Shown in pieces: positions 8,682 to 16,097 of a DNA stretch of 64,000 nucleotides. A program made the translations under genes and the position numbers. How positions within the stretch are numbered: the stretch's first letter is position 1; every line of letters starts with the position of its first letter. The stretch comes from Bdellovibrio svalbardensis (GTDB taxonomy: Bacteria; Bdellovibrionota; Bdellovibrionia; Bdellovibrionales; Bdellovibrionaceae): assembly GCF_029531655.1 (NCBI RefSeq), contig NZ_JANRMI010000003.1, positions 124,001 to 188,000 of the forward strand, read 5' to 3'. Under the pieces are notes generated by a model. It searched no databases, was not told the origin of the DNA, and saw only the letters and a program-made list of their open reading frames with translations.

Positions 8682-10181
8682 TTAAACCATCGAAGCGTAG
8701 ATTTCTTGATAGGTTTTAATATGGTTGTCATCCACACGTTTATACAAATCCGCACGAGTCAGATCTTGAAACTTTGAAACTCCCATGGCGCCGATGATAT
8801 GCGCCACCGTTCCCAGTGTTTCTGCATGGAAGTTTTTAACACGCTCTCGCTTGGTCGGCACATGAAGGCCTTTAACCAGATTTGGATCTTGAGTCGCAAC
8901 ACCTGTTGGGCATTTATTATTGTTGCAGCGAAGTGCTTGAATACACCCCAAAGCCAGCAACATTGAACGAGCCGCATAGGTCGCATCTGCACCAATACAC
9001 AATAACTTTACGATATCAAAAGCAGTCGTGATCTTTCCGGTTGCCAGAACTTTCACCTTCTCGCGAACGCCAAATTTCTTCAGAGTATCAACAACAATCA
9101 CCAAAGCATCAATGCCCGGCATGCCCATATAGTTTGTGAACTCAAGTGGTGCAGCGCCAGTTCCACCCTCGGCACCGTCGACGGCAATAAAGTCCGGATA
9201 AGAATTCTTTTCCACCATCAAAGAAACCAACTCTTCAAACTCGCGGCGATGGCCCAGGCACAATTTAATACCCACGGGTTTTCCACCGGATAGTTCACGC
9301 AAGGTCTCAATGAACTTCAACATTTCCGCGGCATCACTAAATGCACTATGTCCCGGAGGCGAAATCACATCTTTGCCCATCGGCACATTTCGAATCTGGG
9401 CAATTTCAGGCGTCACTTTTTTACCAGAAAGAATACCACCGTGCCCCGGCTTTGCCCCTTGGGACAACTTAATCTCAATCATTTTCACCTGAGGACGAGA
9501 GGCATTGGTTTTAAAAAGTTGTGGATCAAAAGTACCTTCATGGGTTCTGCAACCAAAATAACCCGTACCGATTTGCCAAATCAAATCTCCACCCAATTCA
9601 AGATGGTAAGGAGAAATACCGCCTTCCCCCGTATTGTGCGCAAAGCCACCGTCTTTGGCGCCTCCGTTCAGAGACAAAATGGCGTTCGTCGACAAAGAAC
9701 CAAAACTCATCGCTGAGATATTTAACAAAGACAAAGAATAAGGCTGTTTACATTTCTCGCCACCCACGGTGATACGCAGATCTTTTTCATCCACATGTTT
9801 TGGATACATGGAGTGAGTCACAAACTCATAACCTTGTTTGTAAACGTCGTGCTGGGTTCCGAACGGCACTGTATCTAAAACTTTCTTAGCTCTTTGATAA
9901 ACGACGGAACGCTGTTCGCGATTGAATGGACGACCATCGGTATTGGATTCAATAAAGTACTGATTGATCTCGGGACGAATTGATTCCAAGAGATAACGGA
10001 AATGTCCAAAGACTGGGAAGTTGGATTTAATTGCGTGACGAGTTTGTCTGATATCGCGAATTCCCAATGCGAAGAAGGGAACAAAAAAGAAGAGAGATAA
10101 CAACCCCGGCATCCAATAGAAGTAAAATAAAACATTCGCAACAAGTACAACCACGAGGGCCGTGTAAAATTCTTTTCTCAT
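8682..10181 (-). CDS. FMN-binding glutamate synthase family protein, membrane anchored
   Basis: A 499-residue protein made of two N-terminal membrane segments (about residues 6-45) followed by the FMN/Fe-S synthase domain of glutamate synthase (GltB-type, residues about 90-480). Recognisable parts are MSFGSLS, the NTGEGG turn, KLSQGAKPGHGG, GAEGGTGAAP, and the cysteine cluster CIQALRCNNNKCPTG that would hold the iron-sulfur centre. It lacks the glutaminase domain, so it is not a full glutamate synthase; stand-alone, membrane-anchored members are widespread but their reaction is poorly defined. It is transcribed alone, away from its neighbours. Confidence 0.88.
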   Translation of the reverse strand: MRKEFYTALVVVLVANVLFYFYWMPGLLSLFFFVPFFALGIRDIRQTRHAIKSNFPVFGHFRYLLESIRPEINQYFIESNTDGRPFNREQRSVVYQRAKKVLDTVPFGTQHDVYKQGYEFVTHSMYPKHVDEKDLRITVGGEKCKQPYSLSLLNISAMSFGSLSTNAILSLNGGAKDGGFAHNTGEGGISPYHLELGGDLIWQIGTGYFGCRTHEGTFDPQLFKTNASRPQVKMIEIKLSQGAKPGHGGILSGKKVTPEIAQIRNVPMGKDVISPPGHSAFSDAAEMLKFIETLRELSGGKPVGIKLCLGHRREFEELVSLMVEKNSYPDFIAVDGAEGGTGAAPLEFTNYMGMPGIDALVIVVDTLKKFGVREKVKVLATGKITTAFDIVKLLCIGADATYAARSMLLALGCIQALRCNNNKCPTGVATQDPNLVKGLHVPTKRERVKNFHAETLGTVAHIIGAMGVSKFQDLTRADLYKRVDDNHIKTYQEIYASMV

Positions 10182-10311
10182 TATTGAGCCTCGAACATTA
10201 AGTTTCTCTTAGTTTTCTTCAAACCCAGAGCATACAAAATTCTTGTCCACAAAGACAGTCTGTTTCGACTTCTCTCGAGGGCATCAGATCCGACTTTAAT
10301 TCACGATTTAT

Positions 10312-11547
10312 TTATACTGAGGGGAACAAACGAAGGTCTTTGATATTTTTCACATCAAAAAGACACATAAACAGACGCTCTACTCCCAGGGCGATCCCCC
10401 CAGAGGGAGGAAGTCCCGCTTCTAGACTTTGGAAGAACTCTTCATCCAGACGAATCTCTTCTTTTCCGGAAGCTCTTTTCTTTTGTAAATCCTCTTCGGA
10501 ACGCTGCCGTTGAATTTTAGGATCATTCAATTCATGGAAAGCATTGGCCAGTTCCAGCCCCTTCCAATAGAACTCGAAACGATCCCCCCAACCGTCTTCT
10601 GTTAAGCGCGCCAAAGCCGCCTGATAAGGAGGGTATTTCTCAACAAAAATTAAATCCTCAGGTGGCAACTGCGATTCGATTTTATCCATGAAGATCAGAA
10701 AGAAATAGTCGTCGATGCTTTCGGCACTTCGTACGTCCACGCCTAACTTTTCCGCCAAGGCTTTGAGTTCGGCAAGAGTGGTCTGAGGAGTCAGATTGAA
10801 ATTGCAGTAAATTTTAAAAAGTTCTGCGACGGAATAGCTGATAACCTGGCGCGGCCCTGGAACCTTGAGGGATTTTGAAAGATAAGTCACAAGACCGATC
10901 GCATCTTTTTTAATCGCCGCCAGATTGTCGTAGGCGCGATACCACTCCAGCATCAAGAATTCGGGCTGATGACGTTCTGTCACTTCGCCATTGCGATAAC
11001 AAGGGGCAATCTCAAAAATTTTCTCTGCACCTAAAGCCAAGGCTTTCTTCAGATGAAGTTCAGGGCTGGTGGGCAAAAACAATTTCTCTTTGCGTGAGCC
11101 AACCTTGAGCTCTGTGGAAAACACATCCAGAGCGGGTTCTGTGCCGGGACAAACCACCAGGCCCGGGGTTCTTAACTCTACAAAGTTATTGAATTTAAAA
11201 AACCCGCGCAAATGATCGAGATAAGAATTCCATTTCAAAAACAATTCTTTGTCATAAGAGCGTTTTGGCAAAGGTGCCAATTGTGGAGCCAACAACACCA
11301 GTTCATTGACGGAAACAACCGCAACCAAATCACCGAAATCCAGGAATTCTGAATGTTCGGGGGCATTATCGAATTTAACTTTATGAGTTTGTTGGTCACG
11401 GTGAAGAGTCAGCGCAAGGCTTCCGTCCTCACGAACCAGGTCGTAAATACGACCGGCCACGATGACACCCGAAGGCATGGCCGGATAGGGTTTCCAAATT
11501 GATGAAAGATATTCTTTACGATCCAAGACTTGCCACTTTAGCGGCAA
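10312..11547 (-). CDS. epmA: EpmA-type EF-P lysine lysyltransferase (class II aaRS-like)
   Basis: A 411-residue class II aminoacyl-tRNA-synthetase-like protein. Motif 2 (APCYRNGEVTERHQPEFLML, about residues 187-208) and motif 3 (GGIALGVERLFM, about 384-395) match LysRS/EpmA, and VCPGTEPALDVF is an EpmA mark. EpmA attaches (R)-beta-lysine or lysine to a conserved lysine of elongation factor P. It is about 85 residues longer than the typical 325-residue enzyme; the extra N-terminus (SGVIVAGRIYDLVREDGSLA...) has a beta-strand pattern like a reduced OB fold. It follows a small exported-protein gene with a 10-base overlap. A divergent LysRS paralogue is the alternative. Confidence 0.82.
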   Translation of the reverse strand: MPLKWQVLDRKEYLSSIWKPYPAMPSGVIVAGRIYDLVREDGSLALTLHRDQQTHKVKFDNAPEHSEFLDFGDLVAVVSVNELVLLAPQLAPLPKRSYDKELFLKWNSYLDHLRGFFKFNNFVELRTPGLVVCPGTEPALDVFSTELKVGSRKEKLFLPTSPELHLKKALALGAEKIFEIAPCYRNGEVTERHQPEFLMLEWYRAYDNLAAIKKDAIGLVTYLSKSLKVPGPRQVISYSVAELFKIYCNFNLTPQTTLAELKALAEKLGVDVRSAESIDDYFFLIFMDKIESQLPPEDLIFVEKYPPYQAALARLTEDGWGDRFEFYWKGLELANAFHELNDPKIQRQRSEEDLQKKRASGKEEIRLDEEFFQSLEAGLPPSGGIALGVERLFMCLFDVKNIKDLRLFPSV

Positions 11548-11774
11548 AGACCTTTCGCACGCAAGGAATCAAGCTGAGAAAAAATCGATTCCATTTGATT
11601 CGCCCCGAAAAGGACCTCTTCACCGGAAACGATACGGTGCTTCACCCAAGATCCGTTAAAGATCCCTTCGCTTGTCATCGAGCATTGAGGTAATTCAGTT
11701 TCAGCATGGGCCAAACCTGTTTGTGACAAAAGAACTAGAAAGAAAGTGGCCAAGGCTGCTAGTGCGATTCTCAT
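11538..11774 (-). CDS. Small exported protein of unknown function
   Basis: A 78-residue product with a clear signal peptide (MRIALAALATFFLVLLSQTG, cleavage after AHA near residue 24), leaving about 54 residues with two cysteines (CSM and terminal LCR) that could form a disulfide. A GAAGAAGGGG site precedes the ATG. The stop overlaps the start of the EpmA-type gene by 10 bases, so the two are probably co-translated although a functional link is not obvious. I do not recognise a family. Confidence 0.65.
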   Translation of the reverse strand: MRIALAALATFFLVLLSQTGLAHAETELPQCSMTSEGIFNGSWVKHRIVSGEEVLFGANQMESIFSQLDSLRAKGLCR

Positions 11775-12046
11775 TTTTTACCCCTTCTTCTCTGGTATTT
11801 TCCATCGTTGGTTCAATGTGACACCAGAGACGTTTCACGGAAGCTATAAAGCAATACGCTTGCCAAATGATTTCGAGCCATTTTGCTCCCATTCACTTTG
11901 GTCCTCTGGACTCGCGCCGAGGGGGAACTCGGGTACTATAGAGCGAAACCTCGGTATAACTTTCACAGCCTTTTGGTTTCAAAGTTGTATTTTTTCGCTC
12001 GATCCTATATCTGAAATACTGAATTTAATTGAGGAAAGGCCAAACT

Positions 12047-13492
12047 GTGAATCTAACTGGTAGCTTAAACCTGAATCTCCATAAAACCCTCTCATCCTTT
12101 CAAGATTCCGTCGACTGGGCCCAATTGCGTCACGTCTCTGAAAAAACCACCTACCGCACAGTTCGCGATGAAAAGCCCGATCGCAATCATATCTCTTTTG
12201 ATCATGGCATCATGGTGGAAGTTTTGGTGAACGGTCACTTTGGATACGCGGGCACCAGCGATCTTTCTGATTCGGGTGTAAAGCGCGCCTTCAGCAAAGC
12301 TGTGGCAATGGCCAAGCAAGCTTCTTCTTTTAAGGTTCACGACTTCTCGGTTTTGCAGCGCCCCATGGCTAAAGGACACTACCACTCCCCAGTGACTCGC
12401 CCCATGGATTCAATTTCTGCAAAAGAGATTTCTGACATCTTTGTCGATGCCACCAGGGCGATGAAAGTGTCTGACAAAATCGTCAGCCGTTCTGCCACCG
12501 CTATGATTGTTGAAACCGAATTTTTCTCAGTCAGCACCAGCGGTTCTGATGTTCATCAGAAGTTTTCTATCGTCAGCACCGACTTCTCGGCCACTGCGGG
12601 CGCCAATGGTGATACCCAAACCCGCTCTGACAGCGGCGGTCTTGCGCGCTGTTTGCAAGTGGGCGCCGAAGTTTTCGACCGCGCTTCCATTCTGGAGAGA
12701 TCCAAAAAATTAGCTGAAGAGTCTGTCGAACTTCTTTCTGCAGAAAACTGTCCAGAGACTGCTATGAATCTTTTGATCGCGCCTGATCAAATGACTTTGC
12801 AGGTTCATGAATCTATCGGGCATCCCTTGGAGTATGATCGTATTTTGGGAGACGAAAGAAACTATGCCGGATGGAGTTTTGTGAAGCCGGATGATTTCGG
12901 CAAACTTCGTTATGGCTCGAACTTGATGAATGTCACTTTTGATCCGACCATTCCTGATGCTTTGGCGTCTTATGCTTTTGATGACTCTGGAAACCCAGCG
13001 AAGAAAGAATTCCTTATCAAAGACGGCCTTCTGGTGCGTGGTTTAGGTGGCCTGGAATCCCAAGCCCGCCTGGATCTTCCAGGTGTTGCCAACACCCGCT
13101 CTTCTTCTTGGAATCGTGCCCCGATTGATCGCATGGCGAATATTAATCTGGAACCGGGCACCAGCAAACTTTCTGAGATGATCGCCTCCACAGAGCGCGG
13201 CGTTTTCATGATGGCCAATAAGTCCTGGTCTATCGACGACTATCGCAACAAATTCCAATTCGGCTGCGAGTACGCGAAACTGATTGAAAACGGCAAGCTC
13301 ACAAAGACTCTTAAAAATCCAAATTATCGCGGCACCACTGTGAATTTCTGGAACAGTTTGAAAGCCGTCAGTGAAAACCGTGAAACCTATGGCTCTCCTT
13401 ACTGTGGTAAAGGCGAACCAAATCAGGTTATTCGCGTCGGACATACCACGCCTTATTGCCTCTTCTCTAATATCGAAGTGTTTGGAGCTTAA
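12047..13492 (+). CDS. tldD: TldD-type metalloprotease of the TldD/PmbA family
   Basis: An approximately 481-residue subunit of the TldD-TldE protease, which in E. coli degrades unfolded peptides and matures microcin. The zinc motif HExxxH is present as HESIGH (residues 254-259), placed in the usual LQVHESIGHPLEYDRILG context, with later family motifs (GGLESQARLDLPGVANTRS, GTSKLSEMI). The GTG at 12047 is chosen because AGGAAAGG lies seven bases upstream; the TTG at 12029 overlaps that site. It is followed within two bases by its presumed partner, supporting a heterodimer encoded as an operon. Confidence 0.9.
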   Translation: MNLTGSLNLNLHKTLSSFQDSVDWAQLRHVSEKTTYRTVRDEKPDRNHISFDHGIMVEVLVNGHFGYAGTSDLSDSGVKRAFSKAVAMAKQASSFKVHDFSVLQRPMAKGHYHSPVTRPMDSISAKEISDIFVDATRAMKVSDKIVSRSATAMIVETEFFSVSTSGSDVHQKFSIVSTDFSATAGANGDTQTRSDSGGLARCLQVGAEVFDRASILERSKKLAEESVELLSAENCPETAMNLLIAPDQMTLQVHESIGHPLEYDRILGDERNYAGWSFVKPDDFGKLRYGSNLMNVTFDPTIPDALASYAFDDSGNPAKKEFLIKDGLLVRGLGGLESQARLDLPGVANTRSSSWNRAPIDRMANINLEPGTSKLSEMIASTERGVFMMANKSWSIDDYRNKFQFGCEYAKLIENGKLTKTLKNPNYRGTTVNFWNSLKAVSENRETYGSPYCGKGEPNQVIRVGHTTPYCLFSNIEVFGA

Positions 13493-13493
13493 A

Positions 13494-14831
13494 ATGAATT
13501 TTACTGAATCCACCAAAAAAGCTTTCAATGCTGTCGCAGATCATCTTTTGCAAAGCCTTCAGACTGGCGAAGAAGCGAATTTAAATCTTCACGCCGAAGA
13601 TACAACTTTCATCCGTTTCAATAACAATAAAGTTCGTCAGAACACTCACGTTGAACAGCGTTCTTTGGGTTTGCTACTGCAAAAAAATGGCAAGACAGCG
13701 AACCTCAGTTTCTCTATCACAGGCCAGGTGGAGGAAGATAAAAAACGCGCCGATCACTGGCTGGCAGAAGCTCGCAAAGAATGTGATCTTTTGCCCGAAG
13801 ACCCTTATCAGGTGGCTTTGCAAAATAACGGCACGAGCGATAGCACCATCACGGGACATTTGCTTTCTGAAGGTGAACTCTTCAAGGCAATCACAGAGCC
13901 CGCACAAGGCAGTGACCTTGCGGGACTTTACTGCGCAGGGGCTTTGATCTCTGCAAATAAAAACTCCAAAGGTCAAAGCCATTGGTTCGCGAATGAGTCC
14001 TTCTTTATGGATTACTCTTTGTACCTTGGCGAAAAAGCTGTGAAAGGCGTGTACGCGGGTACCGCTTGGAACCAGGCGGACTTCGCGGCAAACTTGGCGC
14101 AAAGTAAAAATCAATTGGCACTGATGGACCGACCAAAGAAAACATTGCCACCAGGGGCCTACAGAGCCTATCTCGCTCCGGGCGCCGTGGCTGAGCTTGC
14201 GAGCATGTTCTATTGGGGCGCCTTGAGCTTCAATGGCTATAAGCAAGGAACCAGCGCGTTCATGAAGCTGGCGGATAAAGAGAAAACTTTGTCACCGCTT
14301 TTCTCTATGCAAGAAAACTACAAAATGGGTCTGATTCATCAATTCAACTCTTTGGGCGAACTTTCTCCAGAGACGTTGCCATTGGTGAGCGAAGGCAAGC
14401 TGGCCAACTTCCTGATCTCCACAAGATCTGCGAAAGAGTATTCAGTCACTGGGAATGCGGCGGATTCTTCCGAAGCACCCCGTTCTTTAGAGATTCTTCC
14501 GGGAACTTTGCAGAAAGCCGACATTTTGAAGGAACTAGGCACGGGACTCTATTTGTCCAATTTACACTATCTGAATTGGTCAGACCGTATGAATGCGCGA
14601 ATCACGGGAATGACCCGTTATGCGTGTTTCTGGGTGGAAAATGGCGAAATCGTCGCCCCGATTGCAGATATGCGTTTCGATGAAAGTCTTTTCGACTGCC
14701 TTGGGCAAAATCTTGTCGCGGTCACAGACTTCCAAGAGGTCGATCCCCAGGTTTCCACCTATGAAAGTCGCTCTTTCGGTGGCAAAAAAATCCCGGGCAT
14801 GCTAATCAAAGACTTCAAATTCACTCTATAG
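13494..14831 (+). CDS. PmbA/TldE-like partner subunit
   Basis: A 445-residue TldD/PmbA family protein without the HExxxH zinc motif, as expected for the non-catalytic TldE/PmbA subunit. Family features include the N-terminal FIRFNNNKVRQNTHVEQRSL, LPPGAYRAYLAPGAVAELAS in the middle, LGTGLYLSNLHYLNWSDRMNARITGMTR and a FDESLFDCLG stretch near the C-terminus. The ATG at 13494 sits one base after the tldD stop and has GGAG six bases before it. Gene order tldD-tldE is standard for this complex. Confidence 0.88.
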   Translation: MNFTESTKKAFNAVADHLLQSLQTGEEANLNLHAEDTTFIRFNNNKVRQNTHVEQRSLGLLLQKNGKTANLSFSITGQVEEDKKRADHWLAEARKECDLLPEDPYQVALQNNGTSDSTITGHLLSEGELFKAITEPAQGSDLAGLYCAGALISANKNSKGQSHWFANESFFMDYSLYLGEKAVKGVYAGTAWNQADFAANLAQSKNQLALMDRPKKTLPPGAYRAYLAPGAVAELASMFYWGALSFNGYKQGTSAFMKLADKEKTLSPLFSMQENYKMGLIHQFNSLGELSPETLPLVSEGKLANFLISTRSAKEYSVTGNAADSSEAPRSLEILPGTLQKADILKELGTGLYLSNLHYLNWSDRMNARITGMTRYACFWVENGEIVAPIADMRFDESLFDCLGQNLVAVTDFQEVDPQVSTYESRSFGGKKIPGMLIKDFKFTL

Positions 14832-14840
14832 AGGCAACCA

Positions 14841-15167
14841 ATGGTCACTTATACAGTTCACATGACGGTTCAACACGAGGCTTATGCTGAGTACGTGGAA
14901 TGGCTTAAAACTGAACACATCCCTGATTTCCTTAAGGTTCCTGGATTCTTAAGTGCGGATCTTTGCCTTCGCAAAGGTGGCGCTATGGTCGCTTCCAGCA
15001 AAGAGGTCAAAATCATTTACCACGTTAAGGACGAGGACCATTTGAAGGCTTACATCAGTGACTACGCGATGAAGCTTCGTGAAAAAGGCCTTGAGAAGTT
15101 TCCGGGAAAATTTTCAGCCACACGTGAAGTTTGGTTAGAAACTCTAAAATTTGGTAACGACTATTAA
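14841..15167 (+). CDS. DUF4286 family protein
   Basis: A 108-residue soluble protein matching the DUF4286 pattern: an opening beta strand (TYTVHMTVQHEAYAEYVEWL), a conserved HIPDFLKVPGF, and a closing helix ending REKGLEKFPGKFSATREVW. The ferredoxin-like dimeric alpha/beta-barrel fold resembles small monooxygenase-like or stress proteins, but no activity is established. It lies nine bases after the PmbA-like gene with a GAGGCA site, so it is probably the third gene of that operon. Confidence 0.75.
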   Translation: MVTYTVHMTVQHEAYAEYVEWLKTEHIPDFLKVPGFLSADLCLRKGGAMVASSKEVKIIYHVKDEDHLKAYISDYAMKLREKGLEKFPGKFSATREVWLETLKFGNDY

Positions 15168-15251
15168 TTTTGTGTCAAAGTATTAAGAGGGGACTTTAAT
15201 TTCCCCCTTTCTAGGTGTATCTTGAATGCACCTTAACTAAAGGAGAATTTC

Positions 15252-15746
15252 GTGGCATCTGCAGCTTTCCAAAAAATCTTGGGTAACCTCTCCAAAAACA
15301 AGAACGTACAAAACCTTCTTGAGAACTTCCAAAAATTGAGCGACGAAATCAAAAAAAGAGAAACTGAGCTCAAAGGTTCTTTCGATCAAAAGAAAGAAGA
15401 AAAACTAGAGCAAGCTTGGAAGAAGTACCAAGAGATCGTTAAAGTTCTTAGCACTTCAGAAGAGAAGCTTGAAAAAGAAGTGAACATGACTCTTGAGAAA
15501 ATCAAAAAGTCAGCTGACGCTCTTGAAAAGAACATCGTCGTTGCAAAGAAAAAAGCAATCGCCAAAAAAACAGAGCTTGAAAAGACCATCTTCAAAAACC
15601 AATTGAAGACAGCCTCTAAAAAGAAAGCCACTGTAAAGGCAAAAGCAAAAGCAAAACCAGCAACAACTAAAAAAGCGGCTGTGAAAAAAACCACAACTCG
15701 CAAAACAACAAAAAAAGCTTCAAAAAAAGCTTCAAAAAAAGCCTAA
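15252..15746 (+). CDS. Histone-H1-like lysine/alanine-rich protein
   Basis: A 164-residue protein in two parts. Residues 1-115 are a charged coiled coil (heptads in the NLLENFQKLSDEIKKRETEL region and beyond). Residues 116-164 are an unstructured tail of Lys, Ala and Thr (KKATVKAKAKAKP..., ending KKASKKASKKA) like the C-terminal domain of histone H1 and bacterial Hc1/AlgP-type proteins. It likely condenses DNA through the tail, possibly during the compact attack-phase state of the nucleoid (inference). GTG start, preceded by AAAGGAG. A strong terminator follows. Confidence 0.8.
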   Translation: MASAAFQKILGNLSKNKNVQNLLENFQKLSDEIKKRETELKGSFDQKKEEKLEQAWKKYQEIVKVLSTSEEKLEKEVNMTLEKIKKSADALEKNIVVAKKKAIAKKTELEKTIFKNQLKTASKKKATVKAKAKAKPATTKKAAVKKTTTRKTTKKASKKASKKA

Positions 15747-15770
15747 TCTGCTAACAAAAAAACAAGTCTC

Positions 15771-15810
15771 AAAAGACCCGCATTCCAAAAAAATGCGGGT
15801 CTTTTTTTTT
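15771..15810 (+). terminator. Strong intrinsic terminator of the H1-like gene
   Basis: A 14-bp stem AAAAGACCCGCATT / AATGCGGGTCTTTT with a seven-base loop, followed by five more T residues. Confidence 0.93.
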
Positions 15811-16097
15811 AAAACCCAGAGCCAAACCCTACCTAGGCAGGACGGCCACGATGGCCGGCCTCTAGCGTTCTCCCGGACGGAAACACCCTCAACCTACCCA
15901 TCACTGCCTCACACACTCCTCATCCCCCCACTCCACCCGTCAAAACTTTGCACACAAAACCAAACATTCAAAAAGGTCCCTTCAAACTGTAAAACTCTTA
16001 GCAAGCCCTCCACCTCATATTGATTCGCCAATCGAAAACATCTGGAGATTTATCTCTGCCAGCGTAACCATAAGATCAAGCAAGCAAGGAGTCGCCG
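15811..16097. other. Gene-free interval, C-rich and G-poor, with a small hairpin
   Basis: After the terminator, a short structured piece (15833-15865) contains the hairpin GGCCA-CGA-TGGCC flanked by CTAGGC and GCCTCTAG. From about 15885 to 15985 the plus strand is strongly C-rich and almost lacks G (only a handful in about 100 bases). Frames crossing it show biased, non-protein-like composition. The promoter and AAGGAG site of the lipoprotein gene lie in the last 75 bases. I see no gene. Confidence 0.6.

Noticed and set aside
13674-14246. 190-codon minus-strand reading frame
   Set aside because: Antisense to the PmbA-like gene with no support of its own.
15793-16023. 76-codon plus-strand reading frame across the C-rich interval
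   Set aside because: It starts inside the terminator hairpin and its Pro/Thr/Ser composition just reflects the G-poor DNA.
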